Shown: one piece after another, positions 1 through 5,178 of the stretch
How positions within the stretch are numbered: the first letter of the stretch is position 1
How the letters are laid out: each line of letters opens with the position of its first letter
NCBI GenBank assembly: GCA_001775255.1
Contig: MFCJ01000094.1
Span: 1 to 13,813 of the forward strand
Direction of reading: 5' to 3'
DNA from: Candidatus Dadabacteria bacterium RIFCSPHIGHO2_12_FULL_53_21
Lineage (GTDB): Bacteria > Desulfobacterota_D > UBA1144 > Nemesobacterales > UBA2774
DNA: 13,813 nt
Notes under the pieces: model-generated
What the model was told of the DNA's origin: nothing
Databases searched by the model: none
The model's input: only the letters and a program-made list of their open reading frames with translations
Position numbers and translations under genes: made by a program

Positions 1-15
1 ATCTTTTCCTCAAGC

Positions 16-1188
16 GTGCTCAACTTCCACCTTGTAAAATCACAAATTGACTCGATGATAAGGGAGCGGAAAGACTTCGCCTGTGAGCTTTCGGATAGGA
101 TAAGTCTCGCTAAAGAAGAGCTCAGGCATAGGTCGGAGGACTGGAAGGAGCTTTCCCGGAAGGTCGAAGAGAGCAGGACGTCCTGGCTCGTAGCCGGAAT
201 TTCCTCCCCGCTCGACATTGCGCGCCCGCTTCCCGAGCGCCCTCGTAACTACACGGTCTTATCTTCGGACGGCTCTCAGATATTCCCAGACAGGCACGAA
301 GCGCTCCCCTGCTACCTGATCAATATAAGCTCTATAGCCCTCACCTACGGGGATAAGGCAGGGGCCAGGCTCGGCTCGGGGCCGTCACTCTTCTACAGGG
401 ACGAGGACAGGTTCACGACATGGGGAGGGAAAAGGATTCCCGCCGACGGCGAGGTCATATCGCTAAAGAGGACGCTCATGGAGTTCGAGAGAATTCTTGA
501 GCTTGTCAAAGGTAATGAAGCGGAGGGAAACACGATCGCCCTTTCCGACGGAACGCTCATTCTCTGGAGACTCGAGGCGGCCCCGCCCGACTTCAGGAAC
601 GGCATCATGGTCCCGTTCCTCCGCACATTGGAAGAATTCAGGACCCTCCGGGTCCCTGTAGCGGGATACATAAGCTATCCCGGGAGCACCGACGTGATAA
701 ACGCGCTCAGGGTGGGTCTATGTCCCGAGAAAGTGAGCTTCTGTAACCAGTGTCCTTATACGGAGCTCCCCGAGCTTCCGTGTTCTCCGATCGAAGGGCT
801 TACGGACAGGTTCCTCTTTTCGACCGTGCTCGATACGGGCGAGGCTTCCGCTGTTTTCAAAAGCTCGTCGAAGATTCTGGAGATGTACGGAGAGCACCAT
901 ATTTATTTCTTCTATATAAATATCGGCGAGGAAATAGCCAGGGTCGAGGTCCCGAAATGGGTCGCGGAGGACGGCAGGCTGCTTTCGCTCGTACACACCC
1001 TCATATTCGATCAGGCGAGAAAAGGGAAGGGTTATCCGGTGTCGATCGCCGAGGCGCACGAGCAGGCGGTGGTGAAGGCGAAGGACAGGGATTTCTTCTT
1101 TTCTCTGATAAGGGAGGCGATGGTCAAATCGGATTTCGCGGTTACAGTATCGAGGAAAGGATTGTCCAAAAGGATTCCGGGCGTATGA
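16..1188 (+). CDS. nurA: NurA-domain DNA repair nuclease
   Basis: This is a 390-aa NurA-family protein. NurA nucleases resect DNA ends together with the HerA translocase in double-strand break repair, and act in the cytoplasm. The sequence shows the DGSQ signature at residues 85-88 (D85 is the expected metal ligand), a second acidic motif LSDGTL (D178), and a C-terminal AEAHEQAVV motif with H348. An unusual cysteine group, C236, C243, C246 and C256, lies between the second Asp and the His. Residues 10-55 look helical. The start given is GTG at 16, which gives the usual short N-terminus, but the frame is open to the window edge and only 15 bases precede it, so the true start may lie upstream. 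The stop overlaps the start of the HAS-barrel gene, indicating one operon. The family assignment is confident. Nuclease activity and cofactor are inferred. Confidence 0.85.
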   Translation: MLNFHLVKSQIDSMIRERKDFACELSDRISLAKEELRHRSEDWKELSRKVEESRTSWLVAGISSPLDIARPLPERPRNYTVLSSDGSQIFPDRHEALPCYLINISSIALTYGDKAGARLGSGPSLFYRDEDRFTTWGGKRIPADGEVISLKRTLMEFERILELVKGNEAEGNTIALSDGTLILWRLEAAPPDFRNGIMVPFLRTLEEFRTLRVPVAGYISYPGSTDVINALRVGLCPEKVSFCNQCPYTELPELPCSPIEGLTDRFLFSTVLDTGEASAVFKSSSKILEMYGEHHIYFFYINIGEEIARVEVPKWVAEDGRLLSLVHTLIFDQARKGKGYPVSIAEAHEQAVVKAKDRDFFFSLIREAMVKSDFAVTVSRKGLSKRIPGV

Positions 1189-1754
1189 GCGATTATATAG
1201 GGGAAGTCGTAGAATCGGGGACGAAGGGTTTCATCGCACGCTCCCCCAGGGTGGGGGAAGCCCCTCCTTTCGGGAGCTTCGTAAGGACCGATGCCGGCTC
1301 TCCCGTTTACGGGCTCGTCTACGAAATAATCACCGGGAGCAGGGAGCCCGGGAGAAAGCCCGACGCCTACGATATGAGCATGGAGGAGCTGAGAAGGGAG
1401 CAGCCCCAGATATTCGAGCTCTTGAAGACCGAGTTCCACGTGCTCACGCTGGGTTATCTGGAAGCCGGGAAAATAAGGTTTGCGCTCTCGCCCCTCCCGC
1501 CTCCCCTGCATTCCTTCGTTATTGAGTGCACTGACGATGAGAAAGAGGCGCTCTCCTCGGAGGATTTCTTCCTGAGGGCTATTATTACATCTCCGAACGT
1601 ACCCGCCGACGACCTCATCATATCCTCGCTCTTGGGCGCTCAGAGGGCGAGGAAAAACGATAAGGACTTCATGGTCAGGATGGGAAAGAGCCTGTCGAGG
1701 TTCCTGAAGGACGATTACGAAAGGCTTGCCTCTATTCTGAGGCGCTTGTTGTAG
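1185..1754 (+). CDS. HAS-barrel protein (HerA N-terminal domain-like), no ATPase domain
   Basis: This 189-aa protein starts at an ATG inside the ATGA overlap with nurA, with AGGA at 1171-1174 as a likely ribosome binding site. The opening YIGEVVES, the PPFGSFVRT stretch (about 27-35) and VYGLVYEI (41-48) match the HAS barrel found at the N-terminus of HerA-type DNA translocases. The PLPPPLH stretch at 103-109 resembles free-standing cyanobacterial relatives as I recall them. Residues 115-189 are mostly helical and basic at the end. There is no Walker A or B motif, so it cannot be a complete HerA. HAS barrels mediate ring assembly and the NurA contact, so this is probably a docking or adaptor subunit that works with the NurA encoded just upstream and with a HerA-like ATPase encoded elsewhere. 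The family call rests on recognition by eye. The role is inference. Confidence 0.72.
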   Translation: MSDYIGEVVESGTKGFIARSPRVGEAPPFGSFVRTDAGSPVYGLVYEIITGSREPGRKPDAYDMSMEELRREQPQIFELLKTEFHVLTLGYLEAGKIRFALSPLPPPLHSFVIECTDDEKEALSSEDFFLRAIITSPNVPADDLIISSLLGAQRARKNDKDFMVRMGKSLSRFLKDDYERLASILRRLL

Positions 1755-1764
1755 GCCCGCACTA

Positions 1765-2442
1765 TCAATCGAATATTCTTATCACGTTTTCATAATCCGC
1801 GAGGTGCTCGAAGAGGTAGTCCGGACGGTGTTCCAGAAGCTCCGTTAACGAATATCTCCCCGTGGCTACCGCTACCGTTACCGCCCCCGCCGCCCGTCCG
1901 TGAACGATGTCGTGGGGCGTGTCGCCTATAACGTATACTTTTTCGAAATCCCCCGAATCCCGTAAGCGGATTTTGGCCCGCTCTATAGCGACCCGGATGA
2001 GCGCTTCCCTGCTGTCCGAGTCGGAGCCGAAGCCCCCGAAGCCGAAGTGGGCGTCGAGCCCCGATTTTCTCAGTTTAATACGCGCTCCGTGCTCTATGTT
2101 TCCGGTTGCAATCCCGAGCATCACATCCGTTCTCGACGAAAGGCTCTCGAGCAGATATGGAATCCCGGGCATTATCTCGATCCGGCAATTTTCGACCTCT
2201 TCTTCGAGGAATAAAATGTATTCCCTGTATAATTCCTCGGCCTCGTCGTCCGTGTAATCCCTCGAAAGCCCGTTCCCGTACATCTCTCTCAGTATCAGCG
2301 GGTCCGTTTTGCCCGCCGCGTCTATGCCCTTCATGGCGTCTCTCAGGCCGTGGATCTTCTCGAACGCGCGGTTTGCGGCCCTCGTCCCCGCGCCGTCTGT
2401 TAGGAGTATCGTGCCGTCAATGTCGAAAAGCAGCAGTTTCAT
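1765..2442 (-). CDS. HAD-superfamily phosphatase, phosphoglycolate phosphatase-like
   Basis: This is a 225-aa cytoplasmic haloacid dehalogenase-type hydrolase. Motif I is FDIDGT with nucleophile D7 and acid/base D9. Motif II is IATGN with T113. A lysine at 123-126 fits motif III, and motif IV is GDTPHD with D174 and D178. The insert between motifs I and II (about residues 15-85) is a helical C1 cap, as in phosphoglycolate phosphatase and beta-phosphoglucomutase relatives. Substrate cannot be read from the sequence. The ATG start is preceded by a weak purine-rich GAAAGAA. The gene lies 12 nt downstream of the BtrH-like gene on the same strand, so the two are probably cotranscribed. It converges on the HAS-barrel gene with 10 bases between stops and no visible terminator. 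The superfamily is certain; the name Gph is not, so no symbol is given. Confidence 0.88.
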   Translation of the reverse strand: MKLLLFDIDGTILLTDGAGTRAANRAFEKIHGLRDAMKGIDAAGKTDPLILREMYGNGLSRDYTDDEAEELYREYILFLEEEVENCRIEIMPGIPYLLESLSSRTDVMLGIATGNIEHGARIKLRKSGLDAHFGFGGFGSDSDSREALIRVAIERAKIRLRDSGDFEKVYVIGDTPHDIVHGRAAGAVTVAVATGRYSLTELLEHRPDYLFEHLADYENVIRIFD

Positions 2443-2454
2443 GGATTGTTTCTT

Positions 2455-3453
2455 TCAGACCTTCTCAATTACGGTCTTGTAAAAATCGAGCTCGAGGGCC
2501 CAGAGCTCGTCCGCCCTTGCCGAGGCGTCCCGCAGGAGCCCCTCGTCCGGACGTTCCTTTTCGCTGATATCCTTGAGGACGGCCCCGATGCCGCTCCACT
2601 TATTCCCTATATGGTCCATCCTCACCGGGAGTCCGAGCCCGCGGAGCCCGGAGACGATGTCCTCGGCCTCCTTTAGAAAATCCCTGTAAATCCACCTGAA
2701 TCCCGCCCCGGCGACTCCCCTTTTCTTTATCACCTGATACCCGAAGCGTGCGCACCACTTCCAGTCGGGGGCGTCCTTCCAGTTAGGGAGGTCGATCGAC
2801 CATTCCTTGATCATCCGGACGCCCGATTCTCCCCTCACCCCTTTTACTCCTTCGAGCATCTTAAATGCGTTAAGACGTATCGCTTCCGGGATGATCTCTG
2901 AAAGCGGCCTCACCTTATTCTCGGGATCGATATCCATATAGTTGTAGTCAAGGGGGTTAGACGGGTCTTTAGAGCCCATCCCCTCGAGGAAGTCTGCGTA
3001 GGGGACGGAATGTAGACCCTCGAACTGCGTATCGGCGACGTACATAACGCCGCTTTCGTCGTCATATCCCCAAACGGACACGATATGACCGGGGAAATGG
3101 GTGGAGGAGTTGTAGTAGCCGAGATAATAGATATCCGTTTGGATTATTACAGGCACGTCTTGGTCCAAGCACTTTTTAATGGTTTCGAGAGTGTCTTTGT
3201 TCGCGTGCTTCCAGGATGCCGGGCCTGCGGCTATGCTGAAAAACGCAGGCTCCATTTCAGGCCCCCTTACGAATATCATCCTCGTCGGGCTTATGTCGTC
3301 TTTAACCGAATAATAGAATCCGAGCCCGGCTCCGATACCGAAACACATCGCTTCCGACCACGGGTATCCGTAGTACGTCATCACGTCCCTCAACGTCACG
3401 GAGCCGCAGTGTATGCCGGGTATATGGACCCAGTTATCGATAATTTTTTTCAC
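2455..3453 (-). CDS. BtrH_N / DUF4872 family protein (butirosin BtrH-like)
   Basis: This 332-aa protein opens with PGIHCGSVTLRDVMTYYG, the signature of the BtrH_N family, and has the long C-terminal region usual for DUF4872. BtrH itself moves an acyl side chain from an acyl carrier protein to an aminoglycoside in butirosin synthesis, using a cysteine-protease-like fold. Here C16 (in HCGS), H123 (in PGHIVSVWGYDD) and D141 (in VADTQF) fit a papain-like Cys-His-Asp triad. That triad is my reading, not demonstrated. No aminoglycoside, NRPS or carrier-protein gene is visible nearby; the only partner is the downstream HAD phosphatase. The start is GTG at 3453: a stop codon lies in frame just upstream, and there is no Shine-Dalgarno sequence, so a leaderless message is possible. 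The substrate is unknown, and an amidase or transglutaminase-like activity is an alternative. Confidence 0.78.
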   Translation of the reverse strand: MKKIIDNWVHIPGIHCGSVTLRDVMTYYGYPWSEAMCFGIGAGLGFYYSVKDDISPTRMIFVRGPEMEPAFFSIAAGPASWKHANKDTLETIKKCLDQDVPVIIQTDIYYLGYYNSSTHFPGHIVSVWGYDDESGVMYVADTQFEGLHSVPYADFLEGMGSKDPSNPLDYNYMDIDPENKVRPLSEIIPEAIRLNAFKMLEGVKGVRGESGVRMIKEWSIDLPNWKDAPDWKWCARFGYQVIKKRGVAGAGFRWIYRDFLKEAEDIVSGLRGLGLPVRMDHIGNKWSGIGAVLKDISEKERPDEGLLRDASARADELWALELDFYKTVIEKV

Positions 3454-3628
3454 AGGGATATAAAATTACCATAAGATGGGACAGAGCGCCCTGACGTGCA
3501 CCCGGACTGCGATTGCCTGTGCATCCCCTGCCGGCGGGAATGTCGGAGTCTGTACTGCGCCCGCTCACGGCCCGGGGCGTGTTTACGACTATAGCCTTAA
3601 TACGAAAGTATTACCACCGAGCAGGTAT

Positions 3629-3727
3629 ATGAAAAAAGGAGTACTTAAAATCAGTACTATCGTCCTCTGTTTTCTCGATTTAATCGGGTTTATATTATAT
3701 TGTAGTTTTCCGGTGATGGTTAGGTAG
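3629..3727 (+). CDS. Possible 32-aa hydrophobic peptide
   Basis: An ATG at 3629 opens a 32-codon frame that starts MKKGVLKI and continues as a hydrophobic stretch (about residues 9-29), like a single-pass small membrane protein or a toxin-like leader. GCAGG lies only three bases before the ATG, so the ribosome binding site is poor. The same frame stays open back to an ATG at 3476, but that part looks like GC-rich shadow sequence. It lies inside the region with candidate RNA structure and before a plus-strand terminator, so a short transcript carrying this peptide is conceivable. No family was recognised. Chance is a fair explanation. Confidence 0.2.
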   Translation: MKKGVLKISTIVLCFLDLIGFILYCSFPVMVR

Positions 3728-3804
3728 TTTGGATTATTACTAATTTCCTGTAGCATGGAGAAGAGTCCGCGGATTCTTCATATTAACCAGCCATCATCCT
3801 CCAT

Positions 3805-3852
3805 AGGGTGAGCCGGTGAAATTCGTTTTCGCTGGCTTACCCTTGTTTTTTT
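3805..3852 (+). terminator. Intrinsic terminator, plus strand
   Basis: A 17-bp stem pairs 3805-3821 with 3827-3843 around the loop TTCGT and is followed by TG and seven T (3846-3852). Three pairs are G-U wobbles that exist only in plus-strand RNA, which fixes the direction. No plus-strand protein gene ends just upstream, so it closes a short or noncoding transcript. Confidence 0.8.
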
Positions 3853-3930
3853 CAGCCCTTGTTGTCCTTTCCCGGCCCCCCCCCAATACTGACGGCATGA
3901 AACGGGCGGGTCTATGGATATCTCATTCGA

Positions 3931-3960
3931 TTGATAAACGCTTCTCTGCCGGGATATAAT
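3931..3960 (+). promoter_or_regulatory. Sigma-70-type promoter, near consensus
   Basis: TTGATA (3931-3936) and TATAAT (3955-3960) are separated by 18 bases, making this the best promoter match in the window. The -10 box lies within a perfect 7-bp inverted repeat (3949-3955 with 3959-3965, loop ATA), which could be an operator. Transcription would start near 3967 and run toward the 3' end of hsp20, with a terminator 90 bases on. Confidence 0.6.
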
Positions 3961-3966
3961 CCCGGA

Positions 3967-4087
3967 TCGAACCCGTACAGGGCCGGTTTATGAGATTCGG
4001 AACGTCCCGGTACCGTGCGGGCGGTTTGGACGAATCGAGCTTATAAAGAAAAATAAAGCGGCCCCCCGTCGGGAGGCCGCTCTTTTA
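3967..4087 (+). ncRNA. Candidate small RNA of about 120 nt
   Basis: The candidate is defined by the promoter at 3931-3960 and the terminator hairpin at 4058-4080 followed by TCTTTTAT. Inside it lies a long stem-loop: GATTCG (3994-3999) pairs with CGAATC (4031-4036). Within that, AAC (4001-4003) pairs with GTT (4024-4026) and CCCG (4006-4009) pairs with CGGG (4018-4021), with a 2x2 internal loop and an eight-base apical loop. An A-rich single strand (about 4041-4056) precedes the terminator, a layout like a bacterial trans-acting RNA. It ends just short of the convergent hsp20 gene. I do not recognise a known family. The 5' end is estimated from the promoter. Confidence 0.45.
4058..4080 (-). 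terminator. hsp20 terminator, probably bidirectional
   Basis: A GC-rich hairpin pairs 4058-4067 with 4071-4080 around a three-base loop and lies 10 bases beyond the hsp20 stop. On the minus strand it is followed by a T-rich run (complement of 4057-4045), and the one irregular pair is a G-U wobble; on the plus strand that pair is a C-A mismatch. Hence hsp20 is the main client, but TCTTTTAT on the other side lets it also end the plus-strand small RNA. Confidence 0.8.
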
Positions 4088-4090
4088 TCT

Positions 4091-4537
4091 TCAGTTGATT
4101 TCTACTTTAATCTCTTTGGGCTTCGCTTCCTCTTTCTTGGGGAGTGTGACCTCGAGCACGCCGTCCTTGTAGGCGGCTTTGATGTTTCCGCTGTCCACCT
4201 TGTCCGAGAGTGCGAATGTCCGCGTGAAGCTTCCGTAGCTCCGTTCGATTCTTAGATAATTGTCTTTTTCGGTCTTTTCTTCGAACTTCTTCTCGCCTTT
4301 GAGCGTGAGGACATTGTCGTTGATATCGATCTTGATGTCCTCTTTGCTGACACCGGGAAGCTCGGCTTTCAACACATAGCTGCCTTCCGTTTCATATACA
4401 TCGACATTCGGATGCCAGGTCCCGTTTGCCGGGGTTTTTACAGGGGAGTAAGCGTTTGCAGCCTCGTCGAACCACTTGTCGAAGTCCCCATACAATGGTC
4501 TAAAGCTCCTGAAAGGTTCCCAAACTTTTATTCTCAT
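4091..4537 (-). CDS. Hsp20 / alpha-crystallin small heat shock protein
   Basis: This is a 148-aa cytoplasmic small heat shock protein, an ATP-independent holdase that forms oligomers and keeps unfolding proteins soluble. The alpha-crystallin domain spans about residues 42-133, from WHPNVDVYE through AELPGVSKEDIKI (58-70) to YKDGVLEVTLPK (123-134). The C-terminal tail carries the IKV anchor (143-145) of the I-x-I/V type that binds the neighbouring subunit. The N-terminal arm is short and aromatic. ATG at 4537 has a good ribosome binding site, GGAGG at 4545-4549, seven bases away. A likely promoter and a possible thermosensor hairpin lie upstream and a terminator follows, so it is a single-gene unit. 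Length is typical of the bacterial class. Family is certain; no specific symbol can be chosen. Confidence 0.95.
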   Translation of the reverse strand: MRIKVWEPFRSFRPLYGDFDKWFDEAANAYSPVKTPANGTWHPNVDVYETEGSYVLKAELPGVSKEDIKIDINDNVLTLKGEKKFEEKTEKDNYLRIERSYGSFTRTFALSDKVDSGNIKAAYKDGVLEVTLPKKEEAKPKEIKVEIN

Positions 4538-4540
4538 TTT

Positions 4541-4558
4541 AATACCTCCGTTAGTATC
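4541..4558 (-). promoter_or_regulatory. Possible RNA thermometer hairpin at the hsp20 ribosome binding site
   Basis: In the hsp20 leader, GAUACU (complement of 4558-4553) can pair with GGUAUU (complement of 4546-4541) across a six-base loop, with a G-U pair at each end. This hides part of the GGAGG site (4549-4545). Short stems of this kind that melt on heating control other small heat shock genes (ROSE and fourU types). The stem is weak and could be chance. Confidence 0.35.
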
Positions 4559-4578
4559 GGTTTTAAATTCTTACTCAA

Positions 4579-4606
4579 AAAATATTCACGGTTCCCGGGT
4601 AGTCAA
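4579..4606 (-). promoter_or_regulatory. hsp20 promoter, sigma-70-like
   Basis: On the minus strand TTGACT (4606-4601) and TATTTT (4584-4579) are 16 bases apart, placing the start of the message about 35-40 bases before the hsp20 ATG. There is no good sigma-32 or CIRCE match. The -10 box is imperfect. Confidence 0.45.
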
Positions 4607-4613
4607 GGCCGGT

Positions 4614-4642
4614 TTATTAAAATTAAAAAATATGGTTATGAT
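4614..4642 (+). promoter_or_regulatory. Weak promoter candidate for the cupin gene
   Basis: TATGAT (4637-4642), running into AAT, resembles a -10 box. TTATTA (4614-4619) lies 17 bases upstream as a poor -35 box. The AT-rich stretch between hsp20 and the cupin gene must hold divergent promoters, and this is the best plus-strand candidate I see. Confidence 0.25.
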
Positions 4643-4671
4643 AATGGCTTCGTACGTAAGGAGGGGAAATA

Positions 4672-5178
4672 ATGCTGACGGCCGAAAGGATAATCAAGCT
4701 ATACAATATGAAACCTCTCCCCGGGGAAGGGGGTTATTATGTCGAGACCTACCGTTCCGCGGAGAACATAGAAAGAACGTCCCTTCCGGAGCGCTACGAC
4801 TCGGATAAATCTCAAAGCACGGCTATATTCTACCTCCTGACTCCCGATACCCGGTCCAGGATACACAGGCTTAAAAGCGACGAGATCTACCATTTTTATA
4901 TGGGCGACCCTGTGGAGCTCGTGCTCATACACCCGAGCGGGACGATCAAGGTGCTGTTCCTAGGACACGACATAAGGGCGGGGCAGTTCGTGCAGGCGGT
5001 CGTACCGGCCGGAATATGGCAGGGCGCGTATCTCCTCGAGGGGGGTCAGTTCGCGCTCATGGGAGCCACCGTCGCCCCGGGGTTCGATTTCCCGGACAGG
5101 GAGCTCGGAACACGCAAGGAACTTCTTGAACGATATCCTCAGCACAACGACATCATAACGAGTCTTACAGAGGACTAG
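4672..5178 (+). CDS. Cupin-5 (DUF985) family protein
   Basis: This 168-aa single-domain cupin is of the DUF985 (Cupin_5) family. Typical motifs are LPGEGGYYVETYRS (16-29), IFYLLTP (52-58), IHRLKSDEIYHFYMGDPVEL (64-83), VPAGIWQGA (111-119) and the closing signature GATVAPGFDFPDREL (131-145). H65, E71 and H74 sit where cupins bind metal or a ligand. The biochemical role of the family is not settled; some members are thought to bind sugar or nucleotide ligands. A strong GGAGG stands eight bases before the ATG. It is divergent from hsp20, and its TAG stop overlaps the surA stop on the other strand, so it is a single-gene unit with no room for a separate terminator. Family is clear, function unknown. 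Confidence 0.92.
   Translation: MLTAERIIKLYNMKPLPGEGGYYVETYRSAENIERTSLPERYDSDKSQSTAIFYLLTPDTRSRIHRLKSDEIYHFYMGDPVELVLIHPSGTIKVLFLGHDIRAGQFVQAVVPAGIWQGAYLLEGGQFALMGATVAPGFDFPDRELGTRKELLERYPQHNDIITSLTED

Larger units (their letters stand above)
3598..3852 (+). ncRNA. Candidate structured RNA ending in an intrinsic terminator
   Basis: Successive hairpins are visible: 3598-3603 pairs with 3608-3613 around a GAAA tetraloop; 3640-3645 pairs with 3653-3658; 3674-3679 pairs with 3683-3688 with one U-G pair; 3761-3768 pairs with 3771-3778 with one G-U pair, enclosed by ATGGAG (3755-3760) pairing with CTCCAT (3799-3804). The terminator stem begins at the very next base. The G-U pairs fold only if the plus strand is transcribed, as they would be A-C mismatches on the minus strand. 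No clear promoter was found, so the 5' end is arbitrary. AT-rich DNA makes short hairpins by chance, so only the last two elements are strong. It could instead be the 3' UTR of a small gene. Confidence 0.35.
3454..4090. other. 637-bp intergenic region rich in RNA-type signals
   Basis: No convincing protein gene lies here. The left part (3480-3595) is GC-rich, and I see no clear signal in it. From 3598 the composition becomes AT-rich and holds hairpins at 3598-3613, 3640-3658, 3674-3688 and 3755-3804, then an intrinsic terminator on the plus strand. A run of nine C (3876-3884) follows. A near-consensus plus-strand promoter at 3931-3960, a long stem-loop at 3994-4036 and the hsp20 terminator at 4058-4080 fill the rest. 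These are listed separately. A possible 32-residue hydrophobic peptide at 3629-3727 is the only coding candidate. Confidence 0.7.

Noticed and set aside
750..1184. Upstream extension of the HAS-barrel frame into nurA
   Set aside because: The frame is open by chance; the extra residues are low-complexity Arg/Gly and the family start is the ATG at 1185.
3476..3628. Longer version of the small intergenic frame starting at 3476
   Set aside because: The added part is Cys/Ala/Gly-rich GC-driven translation with no ribosome binding site or family resemblance.
3948..3985. tRNA T-arm-like GGGTTCGATCC on the minus strand
   Set aside because: The flanking bases do not form a five-pair T stem, and no acceptor, D or anticodon arm can be placed. 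The bases are better explained by the promoter inverted repeat.
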